From contig JACJZF010000002.1 of assembly GCA_020635725.1 (NCBI GenBank), forward strand, positions 248,001 through 312,000: DNA of 64,000 nucleotides, in the 5' to 3' direction. The notes under the pieces are model-generated. The model was not told the origin of the DNA and searched no databases. It was given only the letters and a program-made list of their open reading frames with translations. Shown piece by piece: positions 52,163-60,817 of the stretch; within the stretch, counting starts at the first letter, position 1, and each line of letters starts with the position of its first letter. The DNA is from Flavobacteriales bacterium. GTDB taxonomy: Bacteria; Bacteroidota; Bacteroidia; Flavobacteriales_F; PHOS-HE28. The translations under genes and the position numbers were made by a program.

Positions 52163-53274
52163 ATGAGAATGCTCGTTACCGTGGCTTCGGCCTACTCAGT
52201 GCTCGTGCTTCCGGCACAGATCACCGTTGATCCCATGCCGTCAGCAACTCTCTGCGGAAGCCCGACCGTGAGCGTGTCGTTCACCACAGCGGGTAATTAC
52301 AATGCAGGGAATGTCTTTACCGCGGAGCTCTCCGATGCCACAGGCTCCTTCGCGGCGCCCACCATCATTGGAATGTTGTCGAGCACCACCTCAGGAAACA
52401 TCAGTTGCGATTTCCCCGCTGGTATGAGCGGAGGCTTCGCTCTTCGCATCAATGCCTCCGATCCGGTCGAAGTCGGAACGCCTTATGTGCTTCCGTTGGT
52501 GACGGTGGCTCCACCTGATGCCGGACTCAATGCCGTGCTCGCTGTTTGTTCCAATGATCCTCCGCTGAACCTGTTCGCAGGTTTGAATGGAACGCCGGAG
52601 GTCGCAGGCACGTGGACTTCCCCGGCCGGAGCTGTAGTCACCGGAATCTTCGACCCCGCGACGGATCCTGCGGGCTGTTATACCTATACAGTTGCCGGGA
52701 CTCCGCCTTGCGCGAATGCAACTGCGGTCGTCTGTATCACCGTGGTCCAGGCTCCGAATGCCGGGGCGGATACAATGCTCTACGTGTGCTCGAATGATGC
52801 TCCTTTCCAGTTGGTTGGTCAACTAGCAGGTACTCCAAGCCCAGGTGGTACATAGACCAATCAAGCTGGTCTTTCAGTGGGGTTTTCATCCCAGGGGTCT
52901 CGTCGCCGGGATGCTATGAATACACCGTTCTTGGCTCAGCGCCATGTGCCGCTTCCACCGCAACGGTATGTGTTTCTGTGAATACTCTACCAAATGCGGG
53001 CACTGGGGCCTCGGTCAACTGGTGTCAGAGCTTTGGTGATATCGACCTTTTCGCGCAATTAACGGGAACGCCACAGGCCGGAGGCACCTGGGTGGATCTC
53101 AATGCCACCGGTGCAGTGAGCGGGAGCATCTTTTCCGCAGCGGGCTTCGCTCCGGGCAGCTACGCCTTCACTTACGCCGTGAGCTCGCCCGGTTGCGCAC
53201 CGGCCTCGTCAACGGTCATTGTCAATGTCGGTCCGTGTTTGGCCCCGCCGGGCGGGATTTACCCGGTAGAGTGA
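52163..53274 (+). pseudogene. Secreted cysteine-rich repeat protein, broken by a stop and a frameshift
   Basis: Signal peptide (MLVTVASAYSVLVLPAQ), then repeats of the type VCSNDPPLNLFAGLNGTPEV-AGTW. The second repeat ends at TAG (52853-52855) exactly where GTW is expected, so TGG became TAG. About 45 bp further the frame shifts: SPGCYEYTVLGSAPCAASTA continues in the +2 frame to the third repeat (WCQSFGDIDLFAQLTGTPQA-GGTW) and the stop at 53274. The product would be a surface adhesin-like protein; no T9SS sorting domain is recognisable at the end. Two independent lesions argue for decay rather than a single sequencing error. Confidence 0.75.
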
Positions 53275-53292
53275 GATTGAGTCCTGTGGGCT

Positions 53293-53300
53293 TAGCTTCG
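53293..53300 (+). promoter_or_regulatory. -7-like box TAGCTTCG, 5 nt before the DUF3857-like gene
   Basis: One mismatch to TAnnTTTG and the same near-start position as other boxes in this window. Confidence 0.4.
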
Positions 53301-53305
53301 GGTGC

Positions 53306-55498
53306 ATGGAATCGCGTGCAGCCTCCGGCTCTCGGTGCCTGCTGACCGCCGCACTGGCGTTCCTTGTCGCATACACGCTGCAGGCCCAGTCAGATGCAGG
53401 CTTTGCCTGGCCCGACTCACTGCCATGGCGCAGCTCCTGGCAGCAGCTGCCGGCCGACTGCACGCTTGTGCTTGAGGATGACCTCTCCATCCGGCTGCGG
53501 AACATCAAAGCCGCCTACCTGGCCTTCCATTACGAGCATCACAAGGTGGTTCGCTTCGGCGATGTGGCAAGCATCAAACGATATGGCCCCGTTGTGTTGC
53601 CGGAGAGCCTTGACCCACCCTTCGATGAGCACGGCAAGCCATACACTCGTCTTGAGACACGCCCCTATCCGCTGCTCTTCAACCTGCGGGTGGATCATTT
53701 CACAGCGCGCGTCATACACGCGGATGGAACGTGGACGGAGCTGCCGATCGCCACGCGTGCGGCCCACGGGTTCCTTGCGAATCCAGTGAATATGCAGGCT
53801 ACCATGTCCATCACCCACTACCCAGAAGGCATCATGCCCGGCGACGTGGTGGAATACCGTTGGAAGTACATGCTGCCTTGGGATACCAATGCACCCTACA
53901 CCAGCGGTTGGCGCGGCAGCCGTTGGGTGGACAACTGGACAAGGCTGGCGAACTGGAGGATCTTCTTCCATCAGGGCCTCCCGGTCGCGCATCAGCGCAC
54001 CGAGCTGCGCTACCACGCGAAGCATGGCGTGGAACTCGCTGGCGAAGCACCCACGCGCATCGAGCGTGTCGGTGACGAGCGGACGGCCATCTGGGAGCAC
54101 ATGGACCTGCCCGGGTGCATGGATGAGTTGAATGGGCGACCCGCTGATGATCTTCCATTCGCCTCAATCTTCCTGCAGGCCGATGATCTGCGTTATCAGC
54201 GACGAGAGCGCTTGAGCGGCATGCCCGTCACCCAGCAGCCGTGGTTGCAGGCCATCCGACGGCGCGAGGCCAATGCGCTCTGGTGGCGCCGGGTTTCCAT
54301 GAAACGCGTCCCCGATAGGCAGAACATGCTCATCAAGCGCTTCATCGCCAAGGAATGCGCGGGCATTCCGGATTCGCTCGGAACACGGCGCATGGAGGTG
54401 CTGCATGAGCGCATCGCCCGCGATTTCGAATACGAATCGGATCGCGATTGGTACATGGACCTCGATCAAGGACTTCCACGGATGGGCGATCAGGTGAACG
54501 AGGAGCGCATACGCGACATCAGCCGATACGACCTCTATAGCAAATTGCTCAATGCCCTGCGGCTGAATCACGTCACGGCATACGTGCTCGACAAGCGATC
54601 CGGCCGCTTGGACGACCGCTTCATCGGCCCGATGACCGATAACGAGTGGCTCTTCGGCGTGCGCGACGGCGAAGAGATGCTATGGATGCATCCCAAACGG
54701 ATGCGTAACGGTTGGTTCGCGAATGAGCTTCCGTTCTATTGGGAGGGCACGAGCGCGTTGCTCATCGATCTGAGGCGTCTGCTCGTCGATGACCCGAGCC
54801 CGCCGCTCTTCATCACGTTGCCAAAAGGTGATCCGCGAGCGAATGCCCGGGGCATCGAGCACAGCATCCGGGTCAAGCTTGGGGACCCCGATGCCGAAGG
54901 CGAGACGCGCGTCTTCTTGAGCGGTCAGTTCAGCACGCTCGGTCGCGGGGCCTTTCTCGGCGATCGTAGCGACAGCACCGTGCACCCGAACTACGGTCAC
55001 CTTCCCGCCCGCTTACCCGGTGCCACCATCAGCCGATTGGCTGAACCAGAGCTTTCCGCCGACGCGCCATTCCGGTATCGCGAGCTGGAATCTATTCGCC
55101 TGAGCAACTTCTGCACGGGACCCATGAGCGACGTCGTGACCATCGATCTCCGGCCTTTCTTCGCGCATGCCGTGCCATCGTCGTTCGAGGCCGGTGCCCG
55201 CCATCTGCCTTTCAACTGGGACTTCCGCCAACTGGATCGAATCATCGTGGATCTCGAATTCGATCAGGCAGTGGAGATCATGGACCGGACACGGTTGCAG
55301 GAGGATATCGGCTCACCGGGAGCGCGCTATCTGTTGGAAGCGACCCGCATCGATGCCTGCCATGTGCGCATCGAGAGCCGCTTCGAGGTGTTGCGTGAAC
55401 GTGAGGAGGCAGGGGATGTGGAAGCGATCGCTGCCATGCTGCGCGCCATGAACGACCCTGATCGCCGATTGCGCGTCCGTGTCAGCTCGATGCCTTGA
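53306..55498 (+). CDS. DUF3857/transglutaminase-fold exported protein, active site lost
   Basis: 730 residues with signal peptide (CLLTAALAFLVAYTLQAQ). The N-terminal beta domain includes ITHYPEGIMPGDVVEYRWKY, a DUF3857-like feature. The central domain resembles a transglutaminase core: SRYDLYSKLLNALRLNHVTA aligns with the usual GdCKDKATLL helix but has no Cys. The expected His strand (NEWLFGVRDGEEMLW) and Asp (MHPK in place of LDPT) are also changed, so catalysis is unlikely. The C-terminal part is beta-rich. Bacteroidota carry many such proteins in the periplasm; the function is unknown. Confidence 0.7.
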   Translation: MESRAASGSRCLLTAALAFLVAYTLQAQSDAGFAWPDSLPWRSSWQQLPADCTLVLEDDLSIRLRNIKAAYLAFHYEHHKVVRFGDVASIKRYGPVVLPESLDPPFDEHGKPYTRLETRPYPLLFNLRVDHFTARVIHADGTWTELPIATRAAHGFLANPVNMQATMSITHYPEGIMPGDVVEYRWKYMLPWDTNAPYTSGWRGSRWVDNWTRLANWRIFFHQGLPVAHQRTELRYHAKHGVELAGEAPTRIERVGDERTAIWEHMDLPGCMDELNGRPADDLPFASIFLQADDLRYQRRERLSGMPVTQQPWLQAIRRREANALWWRRVSMKRVPDRQNMLIKRFIAKECAGIPDSLGTRRMEVLHERIARDFEYESDRDWYMDLDQGLPRMGDQVNEERIRDISRYDLYSKLLNALRLNHVTAYVLDKRSGRLDDRFIGPMTDNEWLFGVRDGEEMLWMHPKRMRNGWFANELPFYWEGTSALLIDLRRLLVDDPSPPLFITLPKGDPRANARGIEHSIRVKLGDPDAEGETRVFLSGQFSTLGRGAFLGDRSDSTVHPNYGHLPARLPGATISRLAEPELSADAPFRYRELESIRLSNFCTGPMSDVVTIDLRPFFAHAVPSSFEAGARHLPFNWDFRQLDRIIVDLEFDQAVEIMDRTRLQEDIGSPGARYLLEATRIDACHVRIESRFEVLREREEAGDVEAIAAMLRAMNDPDRRLRVRVSSMP

Positions 55499-55500
55499 TC

Positions 55501-56664
55501 TCAGATGCGGCCAAGGGCTTGAGACAGATCATCGATCAAGGCCTGCGGGTCCTCCAAGCCGATGTAGAGCCGGACCATATTGAACGGGAGGTCGGTGTAA
55601 TAGCCGCTTGGGCCTTGCAAGGCGCATACCGGCCATTGCAGGCTCTCGTAACCGCCCCAGCTCACGGCGATGAGGAAGCGCCGGAGATGGTCGCAGAAGC
55701 GCTCCACGGCCGATACATCAGGAGCATCCAGCTCAATGGTCATCAACCCTGCGACACGCTTCATCTGCTTCAATGCGAGCGCATGCTGCGGGTGCGATTC
55801 CAGGCCCGGCCAGTGGACGCGCTTCACCCTGGGGTGCGATTCCAGAAAACGCGCCACTTTCCCTGCACTATCAGCGCTGCGGTTCACTCGGAGTTCCAGG
55901 GTTCGGAGCCCGCGCATCAGCAGCCATGCATCATGCGGTGAGGGCACGGCGCCAAGCGTCATGAACTCGTGCATCATCACCTGCCTCATGCGCTCCTTGG
56001 TTCCGGCCAGCACGCCGGCCACCACGTCGCTGTGGCCGTTCAGGTATTTGGTCGCGCTGTGCGCCACCATGTCTATGCCTGAGTCGATGGGGTTCTGGAA
56101 GAGGGGACTGTTGAAGCTGTTGTCGCAGAGTGTGATGATGCCATGCTGCTTCGCGATGGACGCGACCGCTGCGAGATCCTGCAGCTCGAAGGTGAGTGAG
56201 TTGGGGCTCTCGGTGATGAAGAAGGTCGTGTTAGGCCGGATCGCGCGCCGGTAGTTCTCCGCATCCGTGCCATCGACGAACGCGTGGTCCACACCGAAGC
56301 GAGGGAGCAAGTCAGTCAGCAGCTTCTTCGTCCAGCTGTACGGCTTGTGAACGCACACGATGTGGTCGCCGGCCTTCATATGCGCGATGACCGCTGCTGC
56401 GATCGCCGCGCTTCCACTGCCGAAGACGAGGGCGTCCTCGGCATGTTCCAACACCGCGATCTTCCTCCTCAGCATCGCTACGGTAGGGTTGTAGCTGCGG
56501 GTGTAGAGCGGCCGGTCGTATTCCTGCTGCACCACGGCGCGCATCGCGGCGACCGTAGGGTAGGTGAAGTTCCCGCTCTGCACGATGGGAGGCACCACGG
56601 CATTGTAGCCATGCTCCCTGTCTTCGCCCAAATGATTGAGCAGATGGCTCAGGTCTTCGCTCAT
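55501..56664 (-). CDS. Cys/Met-metabolism PLP-dependent lyase (trans-sulfuration)
   Basis: 387 residues. PLP-binding lysine in AHSATKYLNGHSDVVAGV, phosphate-binding region FGSGSAAIAAAVI, aspartate in TLCDNSFNSPL. These identify the cystathionine gamma-synthase / beta-lyase / gamma-lyase family. The exact reaction (cystathionine cleavage or synthesis, or methionine gamma-lyase) cannot be separated by eye. The start overlaps the glycosyltransferase stop by ATGA, so they share a transcript. Confidence 0.9.
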   Translation of the reverse strand: MSEDLSHLLNHLGEDREHGYNAVVPPIVQSGNFTYPTVAAMRAVVQQEYDRPLYTRSYNPTVAMLRRKIAVLEHAEDALVFGSGSAAIAAAVIAHMKAGDHIVCVHKPYSWTKKLLTDLLPRFGVDHAFVDGTDAENYRRAIRPNTTFFITESPNSLTFELQDLAAVASIAKQHGIITLCDNSFNSPLFQNPIDSGIDMVAHSATKYLNGHSDVVAGVLAGTKERMRQVMMHEFMTLGAVPSPHDAWLLMRGLRTLELRVNRSADSAGKVARFLESHPRVKRVHWPGLESHPQHALALKQMKRVAGLMTIELDAPDVSAVERFCDHLRRFLIAVSWGGYESLQWPVCALQGPSGYYTDLPFNMVRLYIGLEDPQALIDDLSQALGRI

Positions 56665-58304
56665 GGCTGCCGGGAGTAGAACACGAATCCGTTCTTCCGG
56701 TACATCTCTGTGAAGGTGCCGAGCGCAGCCACCTCATCGGTGTGGGTGACCTTGCAGGAGAGGTACACGGGTCGGTCGATTGTTCCAGTGAGCAACACTT
56801 GTTCTTCGGGCTGCCGCTCACTGACCCGTCCATAGAACTCCGGCACGTAGCTCTTGTAGCCTTTGGTCAGCAACCAGCAACGGTCGCCGGCCTTGGTCTC
56901 GAAGAACTCCACCGCAGCGCGCTGCGAGTATGCCTCTATGCGGTTGATGAAGAAGAAGAGCGTGACCGAGACGAAGAGCGCGCCGCCGCAGAAGATGGCA
57001 AGGACGGCCTCTCTTACTCGACCTCGGCCGTGGAGCAGATGGCCACCGACCAGTGAGGCAAGCAGCACCATGCCGGCGATGGATTCCAACCCGGACCAAT
57101 GCACATCGGCATCGAGATTCGCCTGCGCGAAGGGGTCCTGGGCGAAGAGCGGTTTCAAAGAATCGATGCGCATCGCGATGAACGGCAGCAGGAATACGAC
57201 CAAGGCGAGCACGGTGCCGAGCCCGCCGAGCAGGAAGCGGCTCCATCCGAAAGCCTCGCGCTTCATCCAGATGCGCTCGAGCTGCAGCGCGGCGAGGTAG
57301 GTGAGCGGGAAGTAGCAGAGGCTGCTGTAGTGCACGATCTTGGTGCGCACCAGGCTGAAGAGGATCAGCACCACCCAGAACAGGATCACCATCCATCGGC
57401 GGTGGTCGTTCTCATCTTCCTCCTCCACGCGCGTGGGTTTCAGCAGCTCCTGCACCGCGAAGACCGATGCCGGGAAACAGCCGATGAGCAGCACCACGAA
57501 GTGGTAGCCGATGAAGCCGCCATGGCCCGCATCTTCGCTGGTGAGCAAGGCGATCTGACGCCAGAAGAAGGCGATGATGAACTCCGGGCCGTTGCGCACC
57601 ATGTCGATCGCGGCCCAGGACAAGGTGGTGATCGCGATGCCCAGGATGATCAGTCCGATGCGACGCCGCTTCAGGTATGGCTTGAAACGGCCCAGCGCCC
57701 AATACACGGACATGACCAGCGCCGGGATCAGCGCTCCGACCGGACCTTTCGTAAGCACGGCCAGTCCGAGCAGGATCCCCGCGATCCACGCATGGCTGTC
57801 GCGCCGCGCGTTGAACGTGCTCGGATGCCGCGCAGGGTCGCGCTGCACGAGCGTGATGATGGCGTGGAGACCGAGGAAGATGAAGAGGTTGAACCACGGG
57901 TCGATGATGGCGCTGCGGAAGTAGAGGTTGGGCAGGATGGAGCCGAGGTAGGCCAGTACCCATAACGCGCCGAAGACACGGCCTCGCTTCTGCTCGCCGA
58001 TACGGTAGAGCAGCACCAAGGTGATCATGCCGCAGATGGCATTCGGAAAACGTGCCGCGAACTCACCCACGCCGAAGACCTTCATGCTCGCCGCCTGCAT
58101 CCACATGAAGAGCGGCGGCTTCTCGTGGAATGGGACGAAGTGCATCTGGGGTTGCAGCCAATCGCCGCTGGCCACCATCTCGCGGGCGATCTCCGCGAAG
58201 TTGATCTCGTCCCAATCGAAGAGATGCACCGCGCCGAGGCCCGGCATGAAGAGGAGAGCTGCAATCGCGAGGATCCAGAGCTGCAGGCGGCCGTGCGAAG
58301 GCAT
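56661..58304 (-). CDS. ArnT-like glycosyltransferase, family 39
   Basis: 547 residues with about 12 membrane segments. The conserved first loop LFDWDEINFAEIAREMV contains the Asp-Glu pair of GT39/ArnT enzymes, followed by PPLFMWMQAASMKVFGVGEF. These enzymes transfer a sugar from a polyprenyl phosphate to lipid A, protein or another envelope acceptor on the periplasmic side. The neighbouring GT2 (upstream on the same strand) looks like a polyprenyl-phosphate sugar synthase, so the two may act in sequence. Confidence 0.87.
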   Translation of the reverse strand: MPSHGRLQLWILAIAALLFMPGLGAVHLFDWDEINFAEIAREMVASGDWLQPQMHFVPFHEKPPLFMWMQAASMKVFGVGEFAARFPNAICGMITLVLLYRIGEQKRGRVFGALWVLAYLGSILPNLYFRSAIIDPWFNLFIFLGLHAIITLVQRDPARHPSTFNARRDSHAWIAGILLGLAVLTKGPVGALIPALVMSVYWALGRFKPYLKRRRIGLIILGIAITTLSWAAIDMVRNGPEFIIAFFWRQIALLTSEDAGHGGFIGYHFVVLLIGCFPASVFAVQELLKPTRVEEEDENDHRRWMVILFWVVLILFSLVRTKIVHYSSLCYFPLTYLAALQLERIWMKREAFGWSRFLLGGLGTVLALVVFLLPFIAMRIDSLKPLFAQDPFAQANLDADVHWSGLESIAGMVLLASLVGGHLLHGRGRVREAVLAIFCGGALFVSVTLFFFINRIEAYSQRAAVEFFETKAGDRCWLLTKGYKSYVPEFYGRVSERQPEEQVLLTGTIDRPVYLSCKVTHTDEVAALGTFTEMYRKNGFVFYSRQP

Positions 58305-58308
58305 GCGC

Positions 58309-58316
58309 CGAAGGTA
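58309..58316 (-). promoter_or_regulatory. -7-like box TACCTTCG, 4 nt before the GT39 gene
   Basis: Minus strand, identical to the boxes before the desaturase and muiA-family genes. It lies in the 24-bp gap after the GT2 gene. Confidence 0.45.
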
Positions 58317-58328
58317 GAGTCGTCGCGC

Positions 58329-59084
58329 TCAGGCGGCCCCGCGCTTGCCCAGCAAGCTCCATCCCAGGATGCCGGTGCGCGCAAGGAAATAGCGCCAGCT
58401 CACGTTCAGCACGCCGAAGCCGTATTTCATGCTGCGGCTGAAATTGATGCTGCTGGCCTCATCGAAGTACTTCGTCGGGCAGGTGATCTCGGCGATGTCG
58501 AAGCCATGCCAGAACATCTGGCCGATCATCTGGTTGTCGAATACGAAGTCGTCGGAGCAGAGGTGGTATGGGCACGCATCGAGCACCTTGCGGTGGAAGG
58601 CGCGGTAGCCGGTGTGGTACTCGCTCAGCTTCTGCCCGCAGAGCACGTTCTGCGTGAGCGTGAGAATCCGGTTCGCGATGTACTTGTACAAGGGCATGCC
58701 GCCCTTCAAGGCGCCCTTCCCCAGGATGCGCGAGCCGAAGACCACCGGATAAACCCCGTTCCCGATCAATGCGATCATGCTCACGAGCAGCTTCGGCGTG
58801 TACTGGTAATCGGGGTGCAGCATCACCACGATGTCTGCGCCGAGCGCCTTCGCGGTGTCGTAGCAGGTCTTCTGGTTGCCGCCGTAGCCCTTGTTCACAT
58901 CGTGCACCACCACGTGCTTGATTCCGAGCGCGCGCGCCACTTCCACGGTGTTGTCTGGGCTGCGGTCATCCACCAGCACCACCTCATCCACCAGATCCAT
59001 GGGGATCTCGCGGTAGGTCTGCTCCAAGGTGAGCGCTGCCCGGTACGCCGGAAGCACCACCACCACATTCTGTCCGAGATACAT
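58329..59084 (-). CDS. Glycosyltransferase family 2 (DPM1-like)
   Basis: 251 residues. GT-A fold signature VVVVLPAYRAALTLEQTYRE, EVVLVDDRSPDNTVEVA, the metal-binding region MLHPDYQYTP and VFGSRILGKG. No C-terminal membrane segments. It resembles dolichyl/polyprenyl-phosphate mannosyl- or glucosyltransferases, which charge a lipid carrier in the cytosol. The GT39 enzyme encoded 24 bp downstream could use the product. Confidence 0.88.
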   Translation of the reverse strand: MYLGQNVVVVLPAYRAALTLEQTYREIPMDLVDEVVLVDDRSPDNTVEVARALGIKHVVVHDVNKGYGGNQKTCYDTAKALGADIVVMLHPDYQYTPKLLVSMIALIGNGVYPVVFGSRILGKGALKGGMPLYKYIANRILTLTQNVLCGQKLSEYHTGYRAFHRKVLDACPYHLCSDDFVFDNQMIGQMFWHGFDIAEITCPTKYFDEASSINFSRSMKYGFGVLNVSWRYFLARTGILGWSLLGKRGAA

Positions 59085-59088
59085 GCGG

Positions 59089-59096
59089 CAAAGATG
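59089..59096 (-). promoter_or_regulatory. -7-like box CATCTTTG, 4 nt before the GT2 gene
   Basis: Minus strand, same octamer and spacing as before the bestrophin gene. Confidence 0.45.
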
Positions 59097-59108
59097 ATCC
59101 GCACGCGC

Positions 59109-60008
59109 TCAACGGCGCTCGGCGGCGCTCACCAGGTACACGCCGCCCAGCACCAGCCCGATCATGCCGAACTGGGGCCAGCTGAGCAGCTCACCATCGG
59201 CCATGCCCCAAGTGATGGCCACCACCGGCATCAAGTAGGTGACCATGCTCGCACGCAACGCGGTGGTGCGCTGGAGGAGCATGTTCCACAGAACCAGCGC
59301 CACGGCCGAGCTCATCACGGCCAGCACGGTCACGTGTGCCAGCGCACGCCAGGCATTGGGGTCGGTGCGCAGCTTCTCCGGCAAGCCGCTGCTCAGGGCC
59401 AGCACGATGGCGATGGGGCCCACCCAGGTGAGCGCGAGCACCGAGGTCGCCATGGGAGGCAAGGTGTAGAGATGCCGTTTCACGATGTTGCCGCTGAAGC
59501 CGTAGCCGATGGTGCCGAGCACCGGGAGCACCGCGTACCAAGACCAGCCGCCCACCGCACCGCCGCGTCCATAGGCCACCAGGCCCGCGGCGCCAAGCAG
59601 ACCGAGGATGATGCCTGCCACGTGGATGCCGCGAACCCGCGTGGCGAAGAAGAGGGCGCCGGCCAGCAGCGTCATCAACGGCGTCAGGCTGTTCAGCATG
59701 CCGCTCACCGCGCTATCGATGCGGGTCTGGGCCGTGGCGTACAGGACAGCCGGTAGGCCATTGCCGAGGAGGCCTGATCCGAGCAGCGGCTTCCAGTGCG
59801 GACGCCAGAGCGAGGCATGCCGGAACAGCAGGGGCGAGAGCGCGAGCCAGGCGATGGAGAGCCGCGCCGTGGCCATCTGCCAAGGGGTTAGCACCGGCAC
59901 GCCCTCGTGGTAGAGCCCGCGCTTCATCAAGATGAAGCTGCTGCCCCAGATCAAGGCAAGCACCAGGAGCAATGTCCAGGTCCCCAGACCGGTGCGGGAA
60001 GAGGGCAT
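59109..60008 (-). CDS. EamA/DMT-family transporter
   Basis: 299 residues from the ATG at 60008 (MPSSRTGLGTW). Ten membrane segments in two EamA repeats: LLVLALIWGSSFILMKRGL with the following helices, and SWYAVLPVLGTIGYGFSGNI with the C-terminal half. DMT exporters of this type move amino acids, purines or other small metabolites. The substrate is unknown. A longer start would add a basic stretch overlapping the divergent promoter region. Confidence 0.9.
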   Translation of the reverse strand: MPSSRTGLGTWTLLLVLALIWGSSFILMKRGLYHEGVPVLTPWQMATARLSIAWLALSPLLFRHASLWRPHWKPLLGSGLLGNGLPAVLYATAQTRIDSAVSGMLNSLTPLMTLLAGALFFATRVRGIHVAGIILGLLGAAGLVAYGRGGAVGGWSWYAVLPVLGTIGYGFSGNIVKRHLYTLPPMATSVLALTWVGPIAIVLALSSGLPEKLRTDPNAWRALAHVTVLAVMSSAVALVLWNMLLQRTTALRASMVTYLMPVVAITWGMADGELLSWPQFGMIGLVLGGVYLVSAAERR

Positions 60009-60071
60009 GGCAGAGGTTCTCGGGCGGTCTTTGGACGGGGGCGGCCGCAAAGCTATCGCACGTTCTTCACC

Positions 60072-60079
60072 TACATTTG
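60072..60079 (+). promoter_or_regulatory. -7 box TACATTTG upstream of the heavy-metal-domain gene
   Basis: A perfect match to TAnnTTTG, 46 nt before the ATG at 60126. No convincing TTTG at -33. Confidence 0.5.
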
Positions 60080-60125
60080 TAACCTCTTGGCCGCAAGCCC
60101 GTCTCATGCATATCAGCCGCTAGCC

Positions 60126-60644
60126 ATGACGCACCGCATCGCCCTTCCTGCCCTGCTCGCTTCCATGATTGTTCTCGCCTGCGGCGGTGCTCCGGAGGCG
60201 AAGGAGCAGGCCTTGTCCGGGGTGGAGCGCACCGTGAAGGAGGTGGTGATCAGCGCTGGTCAGCCGGTCATCACGGCCGATCTGAGCATTGAAGGGATGA
60301 CCTGCGAGCAGATGTGCGGCGGCGCCATCCGCAAGGCTCTGGCCCAATTGGGTGTTGAGGGCACCGAGATCGAGATGAGCGAAGGCGAGGGACCTGATCA
60401 CGCCATCGTCACCTATGACGATCATAAGGTCACCGACACCCAGATGGTGGAGGCCATCCAAGGTCTTTACGATGGTCAGTACAAGGTGGTGGCCGTGTCC
60501 ATCACCAAGCAGGTGGTCGATGGCGGCAGCGGACAGGCCGAACCTGCGAAGCACGAGGACGACAAAGGCGTGAATGCCTACTCGGCTTCGGATGTCGTGC
60601 TGCCCAGTGTGCTGGCCATCATCTCACGTCTGCTGCGCGTGTGA
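60126..60644 (+). CDS. Lipoprotein with heavy-metal-associated domain
   Basis: 172 residues from the ATG at 60126. The N-terminus (ALPALLASMIVLACGG) is a lipobox signal. Residues about 50-115 form an HMA ferredoxin-like domain: ADLSIEGMTCEQMCGGAIRK, then VEGTEIEMSEG, then VTDTQMVEAIQGLYDGQYKV. The metal motif is CxxxC (CEQMC) rather than CxxC, as in a Bacteroidota subfamily with an extra residue. Copper or another soft metal is likely. The tail is charged and ends in a weak hydrophobic segment. Confidence 0.82.
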   Translation: MTHRIALPALLASMIVLACGGAPEAKEQALSGVERTVKEVVISAGQPVITADLSIEGMTCEQMCGGAIRKALAQLGVEGTEIEMSEGEGPDHAIVTYDDHKVTDTQMVEAIQGLYDGQYKVVAVSITKQVVDGGSGQAEPAKHEDDKGVNAYSASDVVLPSVLAIISRLLRV

Positions 60645-60666
60645 TCCTTTACCGAATCGAAAGTGG

Positions 60667-60690
60667 AAGGGGCTTCGGGCCCCTTTCGTC
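60667..60690 (+). terminator. Terminator after the heavy-metal-domain gene
   Basis: AAGGGGC / GCCCCTT, 7-bp stem with loop TTCGG, followed by TTCGTCTG; 23 bp after the stop codon. Confidence 0.6.
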
Positions 60691-60802
60691 TGTGTAGTCG
60701 GCTCGAACCACGGATGGACACTGATCGACATGGATGTCTTCAGGTGCGGCATCGTTGGGTCCGGATGGGAACGCCATCGCTCGTTCCTGGTGCTCGCCTT
60801 TC

Positions 60803-60810
60803 TAGCTTCG
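60803..60810 (+). promoter_or_regulatory. -7-like box TAGCTTCG, 7 nt before the heme A synthase gene
   Basis: One mismatch to TAnnTTTG; no clear TTTG at -33. Confidence 0.4.
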
Positions 60811-60817
60811 TCGCCCG

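Noticed and set aside
34037..52855. Possible TAG recoding, since two genes are interrupted by in-frame TAG
   Set aside because: TAG serves as the normal stop of gldK (42422-42424) and of groES. The second interrupted gene also carries a frameshift, so decay is simpler.
58125..59756. 543-codon open frame antisense to the glycosyltransferase and transporter genes
   Set aside because: It spans three real genes on the opposite strand and has only low-complexity His/Gln/Ala sequence.
60700..60740. ACCACGGATGGACACTGATC-like stretch before ctaA
   Set aside because: Resembles simple intergenic repeats seen in many genomes; only one copy is in the window, so nothing can be claimed.
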